Below the pieces are notes generated by a model, which saw only the letters and a program-made list of their open reading frames with translations, was not told the DNA's origin and did not search any database. From positions 1,240,001-1,304,000 of the forward strand of contig NZ_JAMZEC010000001.1 of the NCBI RefSeq assembly GCF_024172185.1: DNA of 64,000 nt, given 5' to 3'. The position numbers and the translations under genes are program-made. Origin of the DNA: Nonomuraea roseoviolacea subsp. carminata (GTDB lineage Bacteria > Actinomycetota > Actinomycetes > Streptosporangiales > Streptosporangiaceae). This document shows positions 8,025 to 15,714 of the stretch, piece after piece; within the stretch, counting starts at the first letter, position 1; each line of letters begins with the position of its first letter.

Positions 8025-8714
8025 ATGCGCATCTCGGAGCTGAGCACTCGGTCCGGCGTGGCGATCGCGACCATCAAGTACTACCTGCGCGAGGGCCTGC
8101 TGCACCAGGGCGAGCAGGTCGCCGCCACCCGCGCCGAGTACGACGAGTCCCACCTGCGCCGGCTGCGGCTGATCCGGGCCCTGCTGGAGGTCGGCCGGCT
8201 GCCCGTGGCCGCCATCAAGCAGGTGGTCGAGGCCGTGGAGGACGAGACGCTGCCCATCCACGAGGTCCTCGGCACCGCCCACTACGCCCTCGGCCCCACG
8301 GTCGAGCCCGAGCCCGGCGAGGCGTGGGACGCCGCCCTGGCCGAGGTCGACCGGATCGTCGCCGGCCAGGGCTGGACGATCACGCCGCACGCGCCCACCC
8401 GGGCCGAGCTGGCCCAGACGCTGCTCACCCTGCGCCGGCTCGGCATGTCCGTCGACCTGACCCGCTACGCCGAGAGCGCGCGGCGGATCGCCCGCGACGA
8501 CATGGACAAGATCCCGCTCGACGCGCCCCGCGAGAGCGCCGTGGAGGCGATGGTGCTCGGCACGGTCCTGTACGGCCGGGCACTCGACACGCTGCGCCGC
8601 ATGGCCCACGAGTCGGAGTCCGCGCACCGCCTCGACCTCGCCCCGCAGGACACCTTCGGCCCCGCCCCGGAAGACGCCCCCTCCGAGGGGGATCGAGACG
8701 CGCCCACCGGGTAG
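8025..8714 (+). CDS. MerR-family transcriptional regulator
   Basis: A 229-residue regulator. Residues 1-70 form the MerR winged helix (MRISELSTRSGVAIATIKYY, then LREGLLHQGEQ and RLRLIRALLEVGRLPVAAIK). The remaining 150 residues are an effector domain with no cysteine cluster, so it is not a metal sensor of the MerR/CueR type; it resembles the multidrug or small-ligand group. No Shine-Dalgarno sequence precedes the ATG, matching the leaderless promoter at 8003-8021. The hydrolase gene starts 10 bp after its stop and is probably co-transcribed. Confidence 0.85.
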   Translation: MRISELSTRSGVAIATIKYYLREGLLHQGEQVAATRAEYDESHLRRLRLIRALLEVGRLPVAAIKQVVEAVEDETLPIHEVLGTAHYALGPTVEPEPGEAWDAALAEVDRIVAGQGWTITPHAPTRAELAQTLLTLRRLGMSVDLTRYAESARRIARDDMDKIPLDAPRESAVEAMVLGTVLYGRALDTLRRMAHESESAHRLDLAPQDTFGPAPEDAPSEGDRDAPTG

Positions 8715-8724
8715 GCACGATCGC

Positions 8725-9612
8725 ATGTTCGAGAACTTCGCGGTAGACCGGATCGACGTGGGCGAGGCCGAGCTGTTCGTCCGCCACGGCGGCGCCGGCA
8801 CCCCGGTGCTCCTGCTCCACGGCCACCCGCGCACCCACGCAACCTGGCACCAGGTGGCCGCCCGGCTGGCCCCCCACCACACCGTGGTCTGCCCCGACCT
8901 GCGGGGCTACGGCCGCTCCTCCAAGCCCCCCACCACCCCCGACCACGAGCCGTACTCCAAGCGGGCGATGGCCCGCGACATGGTCGCGCTGATGCGCGCG
9001 CTCGGCCACGACCGGTTCGCCGTCGCGGGCCACGACCGCGGCGCGTACGTCGCCCACCGGCTGGCCGTGGACCACCCCGACGCCGTCAGCCGGCTGATCG
9101 TGCTCGACGCCGTCCCGATCGGCGAGGCGCTGGCCCGCTGCGACGCCGGGTTCGCCGCGAGCTGGTGGCACTGGTTCTTCCTCGGCCAGACCGCCAAGCC
9201 CGCCGAACGGGTCATCAACGCCGACCCGGACGCCTGGTACCAGTACACCGACGAGCACATGGGCCGGGAGGCGTACGAGGACCTGCGCGCGGCTCTGCAC
9301 GACCCGGAGGTCGTGCACGCTATGTGCGAGGACTACCGGGCCGGCCTCGGCGTCGACCGGGAGGCCGACGAGGCCGCGCAGGCGGCGGGCCGCCGGGTGC
9401 GCTGCCCGACGCTGTTCCTGTGGGGCTCCAAGGACGACATGGAGGACCTGTACGGCGACCCGCTGGCGATCTGGCGCTCCTGGGCCGACGACGTGCGCGG
9501 GCACGCCGTCGACAGCGGCCACCACATGGCCGAGGAGATCCCCGGCGAGCTGGCGCGGGAGATCCGGGAGTTCCTGGCGTCAGTCCCCCACGGTGACGGG
9601 GCGCTTCAGTAA
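8725..9612 (+). CDS. Alpha/beta hydrolase, haloacetate-dehalogenase-like
   Basis: A 295-residue alpha/beta hydrolase of the fluoroacetate dehalogenase/epoxide hydrolase group. Visible are the oxyanion HGHPRTHATW, DLRGYGRS, nucleophile motif GHDRG with Asp104, the halide-binding pair H149-W150 in SWWHW, a DYRAG motif, and the catalytic His in DSGHHMAE (H266). These positions coincide with those of known fluoroacetate dehalogenases, but the second carboxylate-binding Arg (R108 in that family, HDRGAR) is Tyr here (HDRGAY). Carboxylate binding may therefore be lost and the substrate may be an epoxide or other halide. It follows the MerR gene closely and overlaps the convergent ThuA gene by 33 bp. 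Confidence 0.78.
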   Translation: MFENFAVDRIDVGEAELFVRHGGAGTPVLLLHGHPRTHATWHQVAARLAPHHTVVCPDLRGYGRSSKPPTTPDHEPYSKRAMARDMVALMRALGHDRFAVAGHDRGAYVAHRLAVDHPDAVSRLIVLDAVPIGEALARCDAGFAASWWHWFFLGQTAKPAERVINADPDAWYQYTDEHMGREAYEDLRAALHDPEVVHAMCEDYRAGLGVDREADEAAQAAGRRVRCPTLFLWGSKDDMEDLYGDPLAIWRSWADDVRGHAVDSGHHMAEEIPGELAREIREFLASVPHGDGALQ

Positions 9613-10254
9613 CCACAGCGCGGCGCGCCGCAGCAGCGTCCGGTGGATCTCGTTGTCGTAGGAGCGGGTGTCGTGGCCGAGCGCGTCGTAGACCACGCGC
9701 CCGCGCCGCACCGGCCGGGCCCAGACGAGCGGCTGCCCGCCCGCCGAGGCGAGGGGCCGCACGTCGGGCAGCACCTCCAGGTCGCTGTAGACCTCGTCCA
9801 CCACGTCGAAGTCGCGCAGCCCCTCCACGATCGGGTGCTCGCCGTGGACGCGCACCCCGGTCCAGCCGAGCGGCGGGTGGTGCGACTTGGGCCAGGTCCA
9901 GCACCCGCCCAGCACGCGCGGCCACCCCTGCCAGTCGTCGAAGCAGATGGAGGCGGCGTGCATGGCCAGCACGCCGCCGCCGCGCTCCAGGTGGTCCAGC
10001 AGCGTGGTGCGGGCCTGGGCGGGCAGCTCGAAGCGCCACTGCTCGCGCAGGTCTGCGAAGCGGTCCTGGCCCATCCGCCAGCGCAGGGCGTTGACGGTGA
10101 TGAGCTGGGTCTCGGAGGGCTCGCTGAGCGCGCCGGCGATGTCCTCGGTGATCTCCGACTCGATTCCGACCTCGGCCAGCACCTCGGCGAGCGCGGCGGA
10201 GGTGGCGTCGAAGTCGTGGAAGGGGCCGCCTGACAGGATCAGATTTCTCGCCAT
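9580..10254 (-). CDS. ThuA-domain protein
   Basis: A 224-residue single-domain protein of the ThuA-like glutamine-amidotransferase-fold family: N-terminal LILSGGPFHDFDATSAALAE, the central GGGVLAMHAASICFDDWQGWP around the usual nucleophile elbow, and HPIVEGLRDFDVVDEVY near the C-terminus. ThuA proteins occur in sugar utilisation loci, including trehalose and 3-keto-glycoside metabolism, but the reaction is not well defined. The start has no strong ribosome binding site. Its 3' end overlaps the convergent hydrolase, so no terminator fits between the two. There is no sugar operon beside it, so its role here is open. Confidence 0.78.
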   Translation of the reverse strand: MARNLILSGGPFHDFDATSAALAEVLAEVGIESEITEDIAGALSEPSETQLITVNALRWRMGQDRFADLREQWRFELPAQARTTLLDHLERGGGVLAMHAASICFDDWQGWPRVLGGCWTWPKSHHPPLGWTGVRVHGEHPIVEGLRDFDVVDEVYSDLEVLPDVRPLASAGGQPLVWARPVRRGRVVYDALGHDTRSYDNEIHRTLLRRAALWLLKRPVTVGD

Positions 10255-10372
10255 CGCCTCACCCCATCATGCCCGCCGCGGCTTTTCCACCGGCGCGTTC
10301 AGGCGGAAGCGGCGGCGGCCAGGTCGCGGCGGGGCTCCTATAGTCACCCTCGTGACTCCTCCGTTCCCTGAC

Positions 10373-10530
10373 GGGAGCGGCTTCTCGCTAAGCCGCTCCC
10401 GCGGCGTCGCGAAGGGCAAGCCCTGCCCTGAGGATGTTGACGGCCGCGTTCACGTCGGCATGCGCAGCGTGACCGCACGCCGTGCAGGTGAACACGGCTT
10501 GGCTGACGCGGTTCTCCGCAGCGATGTGCC
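10373..10530 (-). ncRNA. Candidate reRNA/omega RNA overlapping the tnpB 3' end
   Basis: TnpB guide RNAs are known to be read from the last part of tnpB and the element's right end, in the same direction. Here a hairpin with perfect 11-bp arms (10373-10383 and 10390-10400, 6-nt loop) encloses the tnpB stop codon, which fits the end of such a scaffold. The guide would then come from DNA downstream of the hairpin on the minus strand (below about 10370). The 5' limit given is a guess; a plain terminator is the alternative. Confidence 0.35.
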
Positions 10531-11572
10531 CGCAACGGGCGCACGTGCGGGAGGTGTTGGCGGGGTTCACCGCGATCAGCTTGCGACCGGCGCTTTCAGC
10601 CTTGTACGCGAGGACCGTCAGGAACACCCCCCAACCCGCGTCCAGGATGCTCCGGTTGAGGCCGGACTTGGCCGCGACATTGCGACCGGGCGACTTGAGC
10701 GTGCCGGACGCCGAGCGGGTCATGTTCGAGATCCGCAGGTCCTCGTGCACGATCATGTCGTACCCGCGGACCAGGGCGAGCGCGGCCTTGTGCGCGCCGT
10801 CCAGACGTTGCCGCCGCACCTTGGCATGCAGCGCCGCCACCTGCGCGACAACCCTACGGCGGCGCCTGGACCCACGCTTTTTGCGGGCCAGAGCCCGCTG
10901 CGCGTCCGCCAGACAGCTGGCGGACGCTTCCAGATGGCGCGCATTGGCCACATGCTCGCCGTCGGACGTCGTCACCAGCCAGGCCACGCCCACGTCAACG
11001 CCGACGGCCACGCCCGTGGCGGCAAGAGGCTCGGCCGGCACATCATCACAGCAGAGGATCAGGTACCAGCGGGCGCCTTCCCGCCGCACGGCGATCGTCT
11101 TCACCCGGCCCTTGACGGTGCGATGCTGGTGGACGCGCACATGGCCGATTCCCTGCAGACGTACGAAAGTCGCCGAAGGGCGCTCCGGCTGGGAGTCCCA
11201 CCGGCAGCCGTCACCGTCCTTGGCCCAGGTCACCGTGTCGAACCAGCCGCGTCCCTTGAACCGCGGGAACCCCGGTGCGCGCCCGGCCTTGACCCGGGCG
11301 AAGAACGCGGCGAACGCCTTGTCCAACCGGCGCAGGGTGGCCTGCTGGGAGGAGAAGGACCACCGCCCCTGACCATCCGCGTCATGGGCACGGATGTGCT
11401 TCAGATCCGCCGACTGCTCACCGTACCGGACGCTCACGCCCGCCTTCCGGTAAGCCGTACGCCGGTGCTCCAACGCCGCGTTGTACAACTGGCGGTGGTC
11501 CTCCAGGCACGCCGCAAGTGCGATCTCCTGGCGACAGGTCGGCCGTAGCAAGAACTTATAGGACCTGCGCAC
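10388..11572 (-). CDS. tnpB: TnpB RNA-guided nuclease (IS200/IS605 OrfB)
   Basis: A 394-residue TnpB counted from the GTG at 11572 (VRRSYKFLLRPT), chosen because GAGGAG lies 8 nt upstream; longer readings add unrelated residues. The RuvC triad is intact: D193 in VGVDVGVAWL, E277 in IVHEDL, D373 in HADVNAAVN. The target-strand-loading zinc finger is intact too, with C344, C347, C363 and C366 (CARCGH, CTACGH). TnpB uses an RNA from its own 3' end to cut donor or target DNA, which helps the element survive. With all catalytic residues kept and no TnpA here, it may still be an active nuclease depending on a transposase supplied elsewhere. Confidence 0.9.
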   Translation of the reverse strand: MRRSYKFLLRPTCRQEIALAACLEDHRQLYNAALEHRRTAYRKAGVSVRYGEQSADLKHIRAHDADGQGRWSFSSQQATLRRLDKAFAAFFARVKAGRAPGFPRFKGRGWFDTVTWAKDGDGCRWDSQPERPSATFVRLQGIGHVRVHQHRTVKGRVKTIAVRREGARWYLILCCDDVPAEPLAATGVAVGVDVGVAWLVTTSDGEHVANARHLEASASCLADAQRALARKKRGSRRRRRVVAQVAALHAKVRRQRLDGAHKAALALVRGYDMIVHEDLRISNMTRSASGTLKSPGRNVAAKSGLNRSILDAGWGVFLTVLAYKAESAGRKLIAVNPANTSRTCARCGHIAAENRVSQAVFTCTACGHAAHADVNAAVNILRAGLALRDAAGAA

Positions 11573-11721
11573 GACCGCCACTCCTCGCGGCGCGTTCGTT
11601 CCGTCTCCCGCTGTGGCGCCGCACCATGTATCCAGGGTCGTACGCGACGCCTGGACACGCACACACCTGGCACGTCACGCGATGATTATGACGGCACCAC
11701 GTGCTCTGAAGAGAGGAAGTC

Positions 11722-12483
11722 ATGGATCTCGGTATCGCGGGCAAGGTCGCACTCGTCACGGGAGGCAGCGCGGGCATCGGCCTGGCCGCCGCGCGGAGCC
11801 TGGCGCGGGAGGGGTGCGCCGTCTGCGTGTCGGCCCGTGACCCCGAGCGGCTGGCCGACGCCGTGGTGGGGCTCCAGGAGTTCGGCGGCGTGGTCCACGC
11901 CGTGCTGGCCGACGTGGAGGACCCGGCCTCGGCCGCCCGCGTCGCCGCCGAGACGCGCGACGTGCTGGGGCCGGTCGACATCCTCGTGGCCAACGCCGGG
12001 GGCCCGCCCGCCGGCCGGTTCACGGACAAGAGCCTGGAGGAGTGGGAGGTGGCGATCCAGCGCAACCTGCTGGGCACGGTCCGCCTCATCCACGCGGTGC
12101 TGCCCGAGATGCGCTCGCGCGGCTGGGGGCGGATCGTCACGGTGACCAGCCGCTCGGCGCGCGAGGCGCTCGACGGTCTCGCCCTGTCCAACGCCACCCG
12201 CTCGGGCGTGGCGGGCATCGTGCGGACTCTGGCGCGGGAGGTGGGCGGCGACGGCGTGCTGGTCAACAACGTGATGCCGGGCCCGATCGCGACCGACCGG
12301 CTGCGCGAGCTGGCGGGCGGGGACGAGGGCCTGGCCGGGCGGGCCGCGGCGGTGCCGGTGGGGCGGATCGGCGAGCCGGAGGAGGTGGGCGACGTGGTGG
12401 CGTTCCTGGCCAGCGAGCGCGCCTCGTACGTCAACGGCGTCTCCCTGCTGGTGGACGGCGGCGAGAGCCGGGTCATCGCCTGA
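11722..12483 (+). CDS. SDR-family oxidoreductase with atypical active site
   Basis: A 253-residue short-chain dehydrogenase. The nucleotide-binding TGGSAGIG is at residues 11-18, NAGG at about 92-95, and the C-terminal substrate loop and VDGGES end are normal. The usual YxxxK catalytic pair is not present: the stretch after the catalytic Ser reads LDGLALSNATRSGVAG, as in a subgroup of FabG-like proteins with an LSN-type motif, so activity may differ from classical reductases. GAGAGGAAGTC precedes the ATG. It stands alone between the insertion element and the redox two-component genes; substrate unknown. Confidence 0.8.
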   Translation: MDLGIAGKVALVTGGSAGIGLAAARSLAREGCAVCVSARDPERLADAVVGLQEFGGVVHAVLADVEDPASAARVAAETRDVLGPVDILVANAGGPPAGRFTDKSLEEWEVAIQRNLLGTVRLIHAVLPEMRSRGWGRIVTVTSRSAREALDGLALSNATRSGVAGIVRTLAREVGGDGVLVNNVMPGPIATDRLRELAGGDEGLAGRAAAVPVGRIGEPEEVGDVVAFLASERASYVNGVSLLVDGGESRVIA

Positions 12484-12578
12484 CCGGGGCTTCTGGACGG
12501 CCTGCCGGCGCCGACTTGCCGGTAGGCCCGTTTCGCGTGACATGCTTCGAATGAGAACTTCGTGGGGAAGGCAGGGCC

Positions 12579-14228
12579 ATGGACAAGCCGGTCATCGTGA
12601 CGGTGGACGACGACCCGGGGGTGTCGCGGGCGGTCGCCCGTGACCTGCGCCGCCGTTACGGGCAGAGCTACCGGATCGTCCGCGCCGAGGCGGCCGACCA
12701 GGGCATCGCGGCCGTCAAGGAGATGCGCCTGCGCGGCGACGAGGTGGCGGCGATCCTCGCCGACTACCGCATGCCGCAGATGAACGGCGTGGAGTTCCTC
12801 GAGGCGGCCATGGACATGTACCCGTACGCCCGCCGGGTGCTGCTGACGGCCTACGCCGACACCGACGCCGCGATCCAGGCGATCAACGTGGTGGACCTCG
12901 ACCACTACCTGCTCAAGCCGTGGGACCCGCCGGAGGAGAAGTTCTACCCGGTGATCGACGGCCAGCTCGACGCCTGGCACCGCACGGACCGGGTGGAGGT
13001 GGCGGAGCTGCGCGTGGTGGGCGACCGCTGGTCGGCCCCGTCGTACCGGGTGCGCGACTTCCTGGCCCGCAACCACGTCCCGTACCAGTGGATGCTGGCC
13101 GAGGACCCCGAGGGCGCCCAGCTCGTCGCGGCGGTCGGCGAGCAGTGCCACCTGCCGCTGGTGGTCACGGCCGACGGCACGTCCCTGCAGGCGCCCGAGC
13201 CGTCCGCGCTGGCCTCGGCCGTGGGGCTGTCCACGACGCCGGCCACCGACTTCTACGACCTCATCGTGGTCGGCGGCGGCCCGGCCGGGCTCGGGGCGGC
13301 GGTCTACGGCGCCTCCGAGGGGCTCAACACGGTCCTGGTGGAGGCGCAGGCGTCCGGCGGCCAGGCCGGTCAGAGCTCACGGATCGAGAACTACCTGGGC
13401 TTCCCCGACGGCGTCTCGGGCCAGCAGCTCGCCGACCGGGCCCGCCGGCAGGCGCTGAAGTTCGGCGCCGAGCTGCTGACCGCGCGCAAGGTCACCCACC
13501 TGGAGCCGCGCGGCCAGGCCCGCGTGGTCGGCTTCAAGGACGGCGGCGAGATCGCGGCGCACGCGGTGATCCTGGCCACCGGCGTCACCTACCGGCGCCT
13601 GGACGCGCCGGGCCTGGACGAGTTCACCGGCCGGGGCGTCTTCTACGGCGCCGCGCTCACCGAGGCGCCGTCGTGCCGCGGCCTGGAGGTCTACATCGTG
13701 GGCGCGGCCAACTCGGCCGGGCAGGCCGCGGTCTACCTGTCGGGATTCGCGAGCAAGGTCCATCTGTTGGTGAGAGGTGATGGATTGGAGAGGTCCATGT
13801 CCCACTACCTCATCGAGCAGATCGACGCGATCCCCAACATCGAGGTCCACACCCAGACCCAGGTCACCGGCGGTCACGGCGACGGGCACCTGGAGCGGCT
13901 CACGCTCAGCACGAAGGGCGAGGAACGCACCGTGGACGCGCAGTGGCTGTTCGTCTTCATCGGCGCCGAGCCGTACACCTCCTGGCTGGGCGACACGGTC
14001 GAGCGCGACTCCAAGGGCTTCGTGCTGACGGGGCCCGACCTGCTGCAGGGCGGCCGGCGGCCGCGCAACTGGACGTTGCGCCGCGAGCCGTACTACCTGG
14101 AGACCAACGTCCCCGGCGTGCTGGCCGCGGGCGACGTGCGCGCCGAGTCGATCAAGCGGGTCGCCTCGGCCGTCGGGGAGGGCGCGATGGCCGTCGCGCT
14201 CGTGCACCGCTACCTGGAGAAGCAGTGA
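12579..14228 (+). CDS. Response-regulator receiver fused to thioredoxin-reductase-like flavoprotein
   Basis: A 549-residue three-part protein. Residues 1-125 are a receiver domain with the acidic pair D11-D12, phospho-acceptor D62 (ADYRMPQMNG), T90 and K113. Residues about 150-222 look like a glutaredoxin/thioredoxin fold without a CxxC. Residues 227-549 are an FAD/NAD(P)H thioredoxin-reductase fold (VVGGGPAGLGAA, GQAGQSSRIENYLGFP, VYIVGAANSAGQAAVYL, GVLAAGDVRAESIKRVASAVGEG). The redox-active CxxC expected before the NAD(P)-binding motif is missing (AALTEAPSCRG, one Cys only). So a phosphorylation signal may control a flavin enzyme that is not a standard disulfide reductase. The next gene, its likely kinase, overlaps by four bases. 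Confidence 0.88.
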   Translation: MDKPVIVTVDDDPGVSRAVARDLRRRYGQSYRIVRAEAADQGIAAVKEMRLRGDEVAAILADYRMPQMNGVEFLEAAMDMYPYARRVLLTAYADTDAAIQAINVVDLDHYLLKPWDPPEEKFYPVIDGQLDAWHRTDRVEVAELRVVGDRWSAPSYRVRDFLARNHVPYQWMLAEDPEGAQLVAAVGEQCHLPLVVTADGTSLQAPEPSALASAVGLSTTPATDFYDLIVVGGGPAGLGAAVYGASEGLNTVLVEAQASGGQAGQSSRIENYLGFPDGVSGQQLADRARRQALKFGAELLTARKVTHLEPRGQARVVGFKDGGEIAAHAVILATGVTYRRLDAPGLDEFTGRGVFYGAALTEAPSCRGLEVYIVGAANSAGQAAVYLSGFASKVHLLVRGDGLERSMSHYLIEQIDAIPNIEVHTQTQVTGGHGDGHLERLTLSTKGEERTVDAQWLFVFIGAEPYTSWLGDTVERDSKGFVLTGPDLLQGGRRPRNWTLRREPYYLETNVPGVLAAGDVRAESIKRVASAVGEGAMAVALVHRYLEKQ

Positions 14229-15664
14229 CCACCACCACGATCGACATCGACGAGCTGCGCAAGCTGTTCCTGTTCGAGCGGCTCACCGACGAGCAGCTCA
14301 CCAAGCTGGCCATGAGCGGCCAGGTCCAGTCGTACCAGGCCGACGACCTGGTCATCCGGCAGGGCGACCCCGCCGAGTGCTTCGCGGTGCTCATCGAGGG
14401 CGAGATCCAGATGGTCCAGGAGACCGTGAGCGCCGGCACCGTCGCCATGCCCCGCACCTCCCAGCCCGGCGTGTACGGCGGGGCCACCTCCGCCTACCTG
14501 GGCGACCGGGCGCCGCAGACCTACCAGCACTCGCTGCGGGTCACGGCGCCGTCCCGGATGTTCCTGCTGCCGGCCAGGAAGTTCGCGCACATCGTGACCG
14601 AGTGGTTCCCGATGGCGATGCACCTGCTCGACGGCATGGTGTCGGGCGGCCGGATGCAGCGGGAGGTCATCGACCGCAGGCAGCGGCTGACGGCGCTCGG
14701 CACGATCACCGCGGGGCTCACCCACGAGCTGAACAACCCGGCCGCCGCGGCGGTCCGCGCCGTGGGCGAGCTGCGCACGCTGATCAGGTCGTCCCGGATG
14801 GAGCTGGCGCAGCTCGCCGAGAACGGCATACCGCCGGAGCGGCTGCGCGCGCTGGTCGAGATGCAGGAGAACTGCACCGAGGCGCTGGGCAAGCTGCCGC
14901 CGCGCTCCCCGCTGGAGATCTCCGACGCCGAGGACGAGCTGGGCGAGGCGCTGGAGGAGCTGGGCGTGGACGGCGCCTGGGACCTCGCCCCGGCGCTGGT
15001 CCAGGCCGGTTTCGGCCAGGTGCACCTCGACAAGGTGCGCAGGAAGGTGGGCGACGAGCACGCTCCGGCCGCGCTGCGCTGGCTGTCGGAGGCGGTCGAG
15101 ATCTCGCAGATGCTGGGCGAGGTGACCGAGGCCACCGAGCGCATCGCCTCGCTGATCCGCTCGGCCAAGCAGTACTCCCAGATGGACCGGGCGCCGTTCC
15201 AGATCGTGGACGTGCACGACCTGCTGGACAGCACCGTGGCGATCTTCCGCGGGAAGATCCCGCCGGGCATCACCGTGGTCACCGACTACGACCGGACGCT
15301 GCCCGCCATCCCGGCGTACGGCGGCGAGCTGAACCAGGTGTGGACCAACCTCATCCACAACGCGCTCGACGCCATGGGTGAGGAGGGCACGCTGACGATC
15401 CGCACCGCGCACGACGAGGACGAGGCGATCGTCGAGATCGGCGACACCGGCCCCGGCGTGCCCGACGCGATCAAGGACCGGATCTTCGAGCCGTTCTTCA
15501 CCACGAAGAGCGTCGGCCAGGGCACCGGGCTCGGGCTGGACATCTCGTACCGGATCGTCGCCGGACGGCACGGCGGCGAGATCAAGGTGCGGTCGGTGCC
15601 CGGCGAGACGTGGTTCGAGGTGCGCCTGCCGCTGCGGGAGCCCGCCTCCTCCGCCGCGGAGTGA
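14225..15664 (+). CDS. Sensor histidine kinase with N-terminal cyclic-nucleotide-binding domain
   Basis: A 479-residue soluble kinase starting at a GTG that overlaps the stop of the receiver-flavoprotein gene (GTGA). Residues 1-130 form a Crp-type cNMP-binding domain (VIRQGDPAECFAVLIEGEIQ), but the phosphate-binding cassette is not clearly conserved, so the ligand is uncertain. The dimerisation helix carries phospho-acceptor H167 (TAGLTHELNNPA), and the ATPase domain has the N box (NQVWTNLIHNALDAMGEEG), GDTGPGVP and GTGLGLDISYRI. No transmembrane segment is seen. Coupling to the upstream gene makes its receiver domain the probable partner. A stem-loop follows the stop codon. Confidence 0.88.
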   Translation: MTTTTIDIDELRKLFLFERLTDEQLTKLAMSGQVQSYQADDLVIRQGDPAECFAVLIEGEIQMVQETVSAGTVAMPRTSQPGVYGGATSAYLGDRAPQTYQHSLRVTAPSRMFLLPARKFAHIVTEWFPMAMHLLDGMVSGGRMQREVIDRRQRLTALGTITAGLTHELNNPAAAAVRAVGELRTLIRSSRMELAQLAENGIPPERLRALVEMQENCTEALGKLPPRSPLEISDAEDELGEALEELGVDGAWDLAPALVQAGFGQVHLDKVRRKVGDEHAPAALRWLSEAVEISQMLGEVTEATERIASLIRSAKQYSQMDRAPFQIVDVHDLLDSTVAIFRGKIPPGITVVTDYDRTLPAIPAYGGELNQVWTNLIHNALDAMGEEGTLTIRTAHDEDEAIVEIGDTGPGVPDAIKDRIFEPFFTTKSVGQGTGLGLDISYRIVAGRHGGEIKVRSVPGETWFEVRLPLREPASSAAE

Positions 15665-15672
15665 CCTTCGGG

Positions 15673-15714
15673 CGAGGACGGCCCCCGGCTCAGCCGACCA
15701 GGCGGCCGTCCTCG
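15673..15714. terminator. Bidirectional terminator-like stem-loop
   Basis: Perfect 11-bp arms CGAGGACGGCC (15673-15683) and GGCCGTCCTCG (15704-15714) flank a loop that itself holds a GGCT/AGCC stem. It sits between the convergent kinase and AsnC-type genes and overlaps the last codons of the latter. No U-tract is present, as is common in actinobacteria. Confidence 0.55.

Larger units (their letters stand above)
10343..11655 (-). mobile_element. TnpB-only IS200/IS605-type insertion (limits approximate)
   Basis: An element made of one tnpB gene and no tnpA. Outer limits are drawn from hairpins that could be subterminal ends: GTCAC/GTGAC (10343-10356) and GGGAGCGGCTT/AAGCCGCTCCC (10373-10400) downstream of tnpB, and TCCAGG...CCTGGA (11631-11655) upstream. 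IS200/IS605 elements have such hairpins rather than terminal inverted repeats and make no target duplication, so the exact junctions cannot be fixed without an empty-site comparison. It sits between the ThuA gene and an SDR gene. Confidence 0.6.

Noticed and set aside
10339..10387. A leaderless gene starting at the GTG 10352
   Set aside because: TATAGT is well placed, but the frame runs antisense through tnpB with no recognisable protein; at best a 5' fragment of a gene cut by the insertion.
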